From contig DPBR01000067.1 of the NCBI GenBank assembly GCA_003516865.1, forward strand, positions 50,633-60,336: DNA of 9,704 nt. The letters are read 5' to 3'. Each line of letters starts with the position of its first letter. Position 1 is the stretch's first letter. The DNA is from Oscillospiraceae bacterium. Its GTDB lineage: Bacteria > Bacillota > Clostridia > Oscillospirales > Ruminococcaceae. Below, piece by piece: positions 6,738 to 9,704 of the stretch. The position numbers were made by a program, and so were the translations under genes. The notes below the pieces were generated by a model. It worked only from the letters and a program-made list of their open reading frames with translations, had not been told where the DNA came from and searched no databases.

Positions 6738-7208
6738 ATGAAAATCTACGTTTACTTTTCCGATGAACAGGACAAAATCAAGCTTGATTTCAACGCGGAG
6801 GAGCTTATTGAAAAATGCACGGAACAGGCGCTCGTTGAGGAAGAAATCGACGAAAGCGCGGAGGTTTCGGTGACGTTTGTCGATAACGAAAAAATCCGCG
6901 CTCTGAACGCCGAACACCGCGGGTTTGACCGAGAAACGGACGTGCTGTCGTTTCCCGCGTTCACGGACGACGGTTTCGAGGTTAATCCCGAAAACGACGC
7001 GATAATTCTCGGCGATATTGTAATTTCGCTTGAAAAGGCAAAGGCGCAGAGCGAGGAATACGGACATTCGATGCTGCGCGAAACCGCGTTTCTGATTGCA
7101 CATTCGCTGTTTCACCTGCTCGGCTACGACCACGAAACCGAAGCCGAGGAAAAAGAAATGTTTGAAAAGCAGGAAAACGTTCTGCAAAGGCTCGGTATAA
7201 CAAGATGA
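6738..7208 (+). CDS. ybeY: Endoribonuclease YbeY, rRNA maturation factor
   Basis: A 156-residue single-domain metalloprotein. It shows LNAEHRGFDRETDVLSFP (56-73), LGDIVIS (91-97) and the zinc-binding AHSLFHLLGYDHE (121-133) with His122, His126 and His132. The usual Gly after the first histidine is Ser here, a common clostridial variant. YbeY trims the 3' end of 16S rRNA and takes part in 70S quality control. The ATG at 6738 follows AAAGGAG (6722-6728) with a 9-nt gap. Its last codon and stop overlap the dgkA start by 4 bp (ATGA), so dgkA is probably translated by coupling. Length and motifs are complete. Confidence 0.97.
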   Translation: MKIYVYFSDEQDKIKLDFNAEELIEKCTEQALVEEEIDESAEVSVTFVDNEKIRALNAEHRGFDRETDVLSFPAFTDDGFEVNPENDAIILGDIVISLEKAKAQSEEYGHSMLRETAFLIAHSLFHLLGYDHETEAEEKEMFEKQENVLQRLGITR

Positions 7209-7660
7209 GCTTTTTCAAGGGATTTTTCTATGCGGGACGCGGGATTGCAAACGCTGTTTCCGAGCGGAATTTCAGATTTCACCTGTGCGCTGCGGCGGCG
7301 GTAATTTTCTTCGGCGCGAAATTCTATTCGTTCGGGAAAACACAGTGGGCGGTTCTGCTTCTGACCTGCGCGGCGGTACTTTCGCTGGAAGCGGTAAACA
7401 CGGCGCTTGAGCGGCTCTGCGACAAGGTTTCCCCCGAAAAGGACGAGCTTATACGAAAAAGCAAGGATATCTCGGCGGGAGCTGTTCTGATATCGGCGAT
7501 ATTCGCGGCGGTTATCGGGGTTTTGTTCTTCTGGGATACCGAAAAATTCGCCGTAATCGCGGAATATTTCTCCGAACCGATAAGGCTTGTTTTGCTGATA
7601 ATCTGCATTATCGCGGCGGCGCTGTTCGTCTTTCTTCCAAGCCGTTCAAAAAAGCGTTAA
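7205..7660 (+). CDS. dgkA: Undecaprenol kinase / diacylglycerol kinase family protein
   Basis: A 151-residue integral membrane kinase of the small bacterial DAGK family. It has an N-terminal amphipathic stretch, then SERNFRFH (19-26), a membrane helix (46-64), the active-site block EAVNTALERLCD (62-73, with Glu62, Asn65, Glu69, Asp73), SKDISAGAV (86-94), a helix at about 92-110 and a last helix at about 126-144 ending in a basic tail. In Bacillota this family usually phosphorylates undecaprenol to recycle the cell-wall carrier rather than diacylglycerol. The start overlaps ybeY by 4 bp. The usual partners cdd and era do not follow; the operon runs into a hairpin-rich gap. The fourth helix makes it longer than the roughly 120-residue core. 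Confidence 0.92.
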   Translation: MSFFKGFFYAGRGIANAVSERNFRFHLCAAAAVIFFGAKFYSFGKTQWAVLLLTCAAVLSLEAVNTALERLCDKVSPEKDELIRKSKDISAGAVLISAIFAAVIGVLFFWDTEKFAVIAEYFSEPIRLVLLIICIIAAALFVFLPSRSKKR

Positions 7661-7695
7661 CACCGTCAAAATGCGTTTTTGGAGGATTTTTCAGG

Positions 7696-7732
7696 GAAAA
7701 AAATACGGGGAGAAGCCTTCGCTTTTCCCCGT
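7696..7732 (-). terminator. Strong hairpin with T-run on the minus strand
   Basis: ACGGGGAGAAGC (7705-7716) pairs with GCTTTTCCCCGT (7721-7732) over 12 bp with one G-T pair and a CTTC loop. Read on the minus strand, it is followed by ATTTTTTT (7704-7697), so it is a good intrinsic terminator for transcripts coming leftward from thrH. Read on the plus strand it has no T-run and would only be a stem after dgkA. Confidence 0.6.
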
Positions 7733-7738
7733 CAGTTT

Positions 7739-7939
7739 GTCGAAAAAGTAGATTTTTCCCGCAAAGCGGGCATTTTAAATCCGTTTTTTTGCCACGGGTC
7801 TCCTGTGGCAAAAAACACTTCTATCCGCACAACTGTGCGAATTGTCGGCTTTGCCGACAATGAGTGCGGGCAGTGCGGATGCTTCGGCGGAAAAGTCCCA
7901 ACGGGACTTTTTCGACGGTCCCAACGGGACTTTTTCGAC
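7739..7939. repeat. Hairpin-dense intergenic repeat region
   Basis: The stretch after dgkA has no believable gene but holds a row of inverted repeats: CCCGC/GCGGG (7758-7770); GCCACGGG/CCTGTGGC (7791-7809) extended by T-run and A-run; an outer stem ATCCGCAC/GTGCGGAT (7823-7830, 7873-7880) enclosing a perfect 9-bp stem ATTGTCGGC/GCCGACAAT (7841-7861); then two tandem terminator hairpins. GTCGAAAAAGT (7739-7749) is the exact reverse complement of ACTTTTTCGAC at 7906-7916 and 7929-7939, so the whole may be one element with 11-bp inverted ends. No target duplication was found. It could also be a patchwork of unrelated palindromic repeats. Confidence 0.55.
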
Positions 7940-7948
7940 GGTCCCAAC
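7891..7948 (+). terminator. Two tandem minimal terminators in a 23-bp direct repeat
   Basis: A 23-bp unit, GTCCCAACGGGACTTTTT plus CGACG, occurs exactly twice (7895-7917, 7918-7940), and a third copy stops after GTCCCAAC (7941-7948). Each unit is a GTCCC/GGGAC stem with an AAC loop and a T5 tail, a compact intrinsic terminator for the phoH-ybeY-dgkA transcript. The first also has AAAA before the stem (7891-7894), so it can work in both directions. The stems are short, so each alone may be weak. Confidence 0.6.
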
Positions 7949-7975
7949 CGCCCGATGTTAAGTCGGGCGGGTTTT
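7948..7975. terminator. Hairpin between the convergent dgkA and thrH genes, probable bidirectional terminator
   Basis: CCGCCCGA (7948-7955) pairs perfectly with TCGGGCGG (7963-7970) around a TGTTAAG loop. On the plus strand it is followed by GTTTT; on the minus strand the stem is preceded by AAAACC and followed by TT only. It begins 13 bp from the thrH stop codon, so it probably helps to end thrH transcripts too. Confidence 0.6.
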
Positions 7976-7983
7976 GCGTGAAA

Positions 7984-8589
7984 TTACTTCGCGAGGCACT
8001 CTTTGAGGTATTTCAGCAGGTCGGCGTATTCCTCAAACGCGGGAATGTTCGGGTAATCCTTCTTTATCTGCTCGGTTGAGCGGAACAGGAAACCGAACTT
8101 TGACGCGGTTATCATTCCGAGGTCGTTGAACGAGTCGCCGCCCGCAATCGTGTCGTAACCGATTGACTGAAGCGCTTTTACGGTCGTCAGCTTCGACTTT
8201 TCAACGCGCATCTTGTAGCCCGTGATTTCTCCGTCGGGTGCAACTTCAAGCGAATTGCAGAAAATCGTCGGCTGTCCGAGCTTCTTCATAAGCGGCGCCG
8301 CGAACTGCGTGAACGTGTCGCTCAGAATAAGCGTCTGCGAGTTCTCCCTCAGCTCGTCAAGAAACTCCTTAGCGCCCGGCATAGGGTCGATTTTTGCGAT
8401 TGTCGCCTGAATTTCCTTCAGCCCAAGACCGTGCTCCTTCAGAATCCCTATGCGGTACTTCATCAGCTTGTCGTAATCCGGCTCGTCGCGCGTTGTTCTG
8501 CGAAGTTCGGGTATTCCCGTTTCCTCCGCGAACGCAATCCAAATCTCCGGCACAAGTACGCCTTCCAAATCCAAACAGGTAATGTACAT
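7984..8589 (-). CDS. thrH: ThrH: phosphoserine phosphatase / homoserine phosphotransferase
   Basis: A 201-residue HAD-superfamily enzyme. The N-terminus CLDLEGVLVPEIWIAFAEET (5-24) is almost the same as what I recall of Pseudomonas ThrH, including the family mark of DLE (Asp7, Glu9) in place of DxD. Further motifs are TTRDEPDYDKLM (32-43), motif II LSDT (89-92), basic residues Lys131/Lys133, and motif IV AGGDSFND (149-156). ThrH removes phosphate from phosphoserine, the last step of serine synthesis, and can pass it to homoserine. The ATG at 8589 follows AAGGAGA (8603-8597) with a 7-nt gap. It is the second gene after the phosphatidyltransferase, 23 bp downstream, and shares its promoter. A dehydratase acting on serine/threonine is divergently encoded nearby. 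Confidence 0.93.
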   Translation of the reverse strand: MYITCLDLEGVLVPEIWIAFAEETGIPELRRTTRDEPDYDKLMKYRIGILKEHGLGLKEIQATIAKIDPMPGAKEFLDELRENSQTLILSDTFTQFAAPLMKKLGQPTIFCNSLEVAPDGEITGYKMRVEKSKLTTVKALQSIGYDTIAGGDSFNDLGMITASKFGFLFRSTEQIKKDYPNIPAFEEYADLLKYLKECLAK

Positions 8590-8612
8590 AGCTTTATCTC
8601 CTTAAATTAAAT

Positions 8613-9224
8613 TTATTCCGACTTTTGAGCGTCCGTTCCGTCGGACGGCGAACGCTTTTTATACGGCTTAAACCCGATAATCGTTTTTCTGCCTTCTTCA
8701 TACTCCCTTGAAAGCAGATGAATGAGAAGCTCCTCCAAGGACGAAGCAAGCCCTATTATGCACAGCGCAAGGCAATATATCCAAAACCAGTCTTGAAAAA
8801 TAAAGTATGGCACCAGAAACAGCAAAAAACCCGAAAACTTGTTGAGATAGCTGTGAAGCGAAGCAAAATGCCTAAATCGGATAAACGCCGCGAGATATGC
8901 GCTCGCTCTAGTCACGGCGATAGCAGCCACAATTATCCATATCCACTTCGGAAGCACCTCGATAAGCGTGGGCAGAACGCGAAACAGCATAAGCAGATAG
9001 AACATAATATCCGCCGTGCTGTCGAGCTTCGCGCCGAAGCTGCTCTCCTTTTTGAGCATACGCGCAACCGTCCCGTCAAGCACGTCGCTCACCCCGCATA
9101 CCGTCCACACAGCGTAAAACGCCGCGCTGAAAGGGCTGATAAACGCAAGCGCAATCGTTCCGAGTATTCTGACAAATGTTATTATATTTGGCGCATTGAT
9201 AAATTTACTCATATTAATACCCAT
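8613..9224 (-). CDS. CDP-alcohol phosphatidyltransferase family membrane protein
   Basis: A 203-residue integral membrane enzyme. The catalytic signature D-x2-D-G-x2-A-R-x8-G-x3-D-x3-D is complete: Asp47, Asp50, Gly51, Ala54, Arg55, Gly64, Asp68, Asp72. About five or six hydrophobic helices cover residues 13-175 and a polar basic tail follows. Such enzymes join a CDP-linked lipid to an alcohol (glycerol phosphate, serine, inositol and others); the sequence alone does not tell which. Co-transcription with thrH, which makes serine, makes a serine head group possible but unproven. The start is uncertain: ATG at 9224 or at 9212 (MSKFINAPN), neither with a strong ribosome site (GGGT lies before the second); MSKF is closer to the usual family start. 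The leader carries a hairpin described separately. Confidence 0.85.
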   Translation of the reverse strand: MGINMSKFINAPNIITFVRILGTIALAFISPFSAAFYAVWTVCGVSDVLDGTVARMLKKESSFGAKLDSTADIMFYLLMLFRVLPTLIEVLPKWIWIIVAAIAVTRASAYLAAFIRFRHFASLHSYLNKFSGFLLFLVPYFIFQDWFWIYCLALCIIGLASSLEELLIHLLSREYEEGRKTIIGFKPYKKRSPSDGTDAQKSE

Positions 9225-9239
9225 TATTTCTATGGCTGA

Positions 9240-9276
9240 ACCGCATAATTATTGTCGTTTTGCGGTGTTGTCTTAT
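9240..9276. repeat. Probable footprint or mini-copy of the TTAA-bordered MITE
   Basis: ACCGCATAATTAT (9240-9252) is identical to 13 bases of the right end of the element at 3704-3882. TGCGGTGTTGTCTTAT (9261-9276), reverse-complemented, matches 14 of 16 bases of its left end. The two are in inverted order with only 8 bases between them, so ACCGCA/TGCGGT forms a hairpin. It lies in the leader of the phosphatidyltransferase transcript. It may be a decayed copy or an internally deleted one. Confidence 0.5.
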
Positions 9277-9296
9277 ACAAAAATCCACATATGCCT

Positions 9297-9325
9297 ATTT
9301 TACCATATTTTTCGCTGTTTGTCAA
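9297..9325 (-). promoter_or_regulatory. Promoter of the phosphatidyltransferase-thrH operon
   Basis: On the minus strand, a perfect TTGACA (9325-9320) and TAAAAT (9302-9297, five of six) are 17 bp apart. Transcription should begin near 9290, giving a leader of about 65-80 nt with the hairpin at 9240-9266. Confidence 0.8.
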
Positions 9326-9331
9326 TAAGAC

Positions 9332-9360
9332 TTGACAAATTAAAGGAATGGTTGTATAAT
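9332..9360 (+). promoter_or_regulatory. Consensus promoter of the threonine dehydratase gene
   Basis: Perfect TTGACA (9332-9337) and TATAAT (9355-9360) with a 17-bp spacer. The start of transcription should be near 9367, leaving about 32 nt of leader, too short for a T-box or riboswitch. Its -35 box lies 6 bp from that of the divergent promoter. Confidence 0.9.
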
Positions 9361-9398
9361 AAAGTGTGAAATATTATTTTACAAAGAAGGTATGATTT

Positions 9399-9704
9399 TT
9401 GCTTACTCTCGACAGTATCTATAAGGCTTCCCACGTTTTGAAAGAGGTTATCCGTCACACCGACCTCATCAAAGCGCCTAAAATCAACGCGGACGCGGAG
9501 GTTTTCCTCAAGCCCGAAAATCTTCAGGTTACCGGCTCGTTTAAGGTTCGCGGCGCTTATTACAGGATTTCCCAGCTCACGGCGGCTGAGCGCGAAAAGG
9601 GCGTTATCGCCTGCTCTGCGGGAAATCACGCGCAGGGCGTCGCTCTCGCCGCAACAAAGGCGGGGATTAAGTCGCTTATCTGCCTGCCGGACGGCGCGCC
9701 CATC
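9399..9704 (+). CDS. ilvA: Threonine/serine ammonia-lyase (dehydratase), N-terminal part
   Basis: The first 102 residues of a PLP fold-type II enzyme, cut by the window end. The PLP lysine is in TGSFKVRGA (Lys49) and the phosphate-binding motif is SAGNHAQG (73-80), both exact for the IlvA/TdcB family, which turns threonine into 2-oxobutyrate (and serine into pyruvate). The start is TTG at 9399: the frame is closed by TGA at 9393-9395, and AAGAAGG (9384-9390) lies 8 nt upstream. Whether it is the biosynthetic form with a regulatory C-terminal domain or the short catabolic form cannot be told, since that part lies outside the window. It is transcribed away from thrH, whose product supplies serine. 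Confidence 0.92.
   Translation, partial: MLTLDSIYKASHVLKEVIRHTDLIKAPKINADAEVFLKPENLQVTGSFKVRGAYYRISQLTAAEREKGVIACSAGNHAQGVALAATKAGIKSLICLPDGAPI

Noticed and set aside
7895..7948. CRISPR array
   Set aside because: Two direct repeats with no spacers between them; each is a terminator hairpin.
7679..8079. Open frames of about 70-100 codons on both strands of the hairpin-rich gap
   Set aside because: They translate palindromes and the 23-bp repeat, run into thrH antisense, and lack a convincing ribosome site with a conserved product.
8718..9239. 173-codon plus-strand open frame opposite the phosphatidyltransferase
   Set aside because: Antisense of a hydrophobic membrane protein with a complete catalytic signature; very basic, no motif.
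9361..9398. T-box, attenuator or riboswitch before the dehydratase gene
   Set aside because: The consensus promoter leaves only about 32 nt of leader, with no stem-loop or terminator.

Overview
The window looks like chromosome from a low- to mid-GC Bacillota, most likely class Clostridia (an Oscillospirales/Ruminococcaceae-type gut bacterium would fit). The reasons are strong AGGAGG-type ribosome sites, consensus TTGACA/TATAAT promoters with 17-bp spacers, GTG and TTG starts, a phoH-ybeY-dgkA cluster, and small mobile hairpin elements. The taxon is inferred from gene content; no rRNA is present.

Region 1 (1-3692, + strand) is the 3' end of a prophage-like structural module. It holds the tail of an unidentified gene, a minor capsid/head-closure protein, a small tail-type protein, a gp27/Tal-like baseplate hub with an added C-terminal beta domain, and a 445-residue fibre-like protein. 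The genes are tightly coupled (4-bp overlap, short gaps, 1-bp overlap) and end at a strong intrinsic terminator. No tape measure, major tail protein, holin, endolysin, integrase or att site is visible.

Region 2 (3693-4378) contains two different MITE-like elements: 3704-3882, with 23-bp inverted ends and TTAA borders, and 4024-4274, with about 45-bp inverted ends, a GATAT target duplication and four internal hairpins. Between them, on the minus strand, is a 40-residue four-cysteine protein gene (3879-4001). Its stop codon lies in the end of one element, and the other element begins 10 bp upstream of its ribosome site.

Region 3 (4325-7660, + strand) starts at a consensus promoter and appears to be one operon: a membrane-anchored lipase/esterase, PhoH-like ATPase, YbeY rRNA endonuclease, and an undecaprenol/diacylglycerol kinase. 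Region 4 (7661-7983) is gene-free and packed with hairpins, including two tandem minimal terminators and a hairpin between the convergent gene sets.

Region 5 (7984-9704) has a minus-strand pair, a CDP-alcohol phosphatidyltransferase followed by ThrH-type phosphoserine phosphatase/homoserine phosphotransferase. These diverge from a threonine/serine dehydratase (ilvA/tdcB type) cut by the window end. The two divergent promoters have -35 boxes only 6 bp apart, forming an inverted repeat. The minus-strand leader carries what looks like a footprint of the first MITE family. Functionally this region joins serine/threonine metabolism with phospholipid head-group synthesis.
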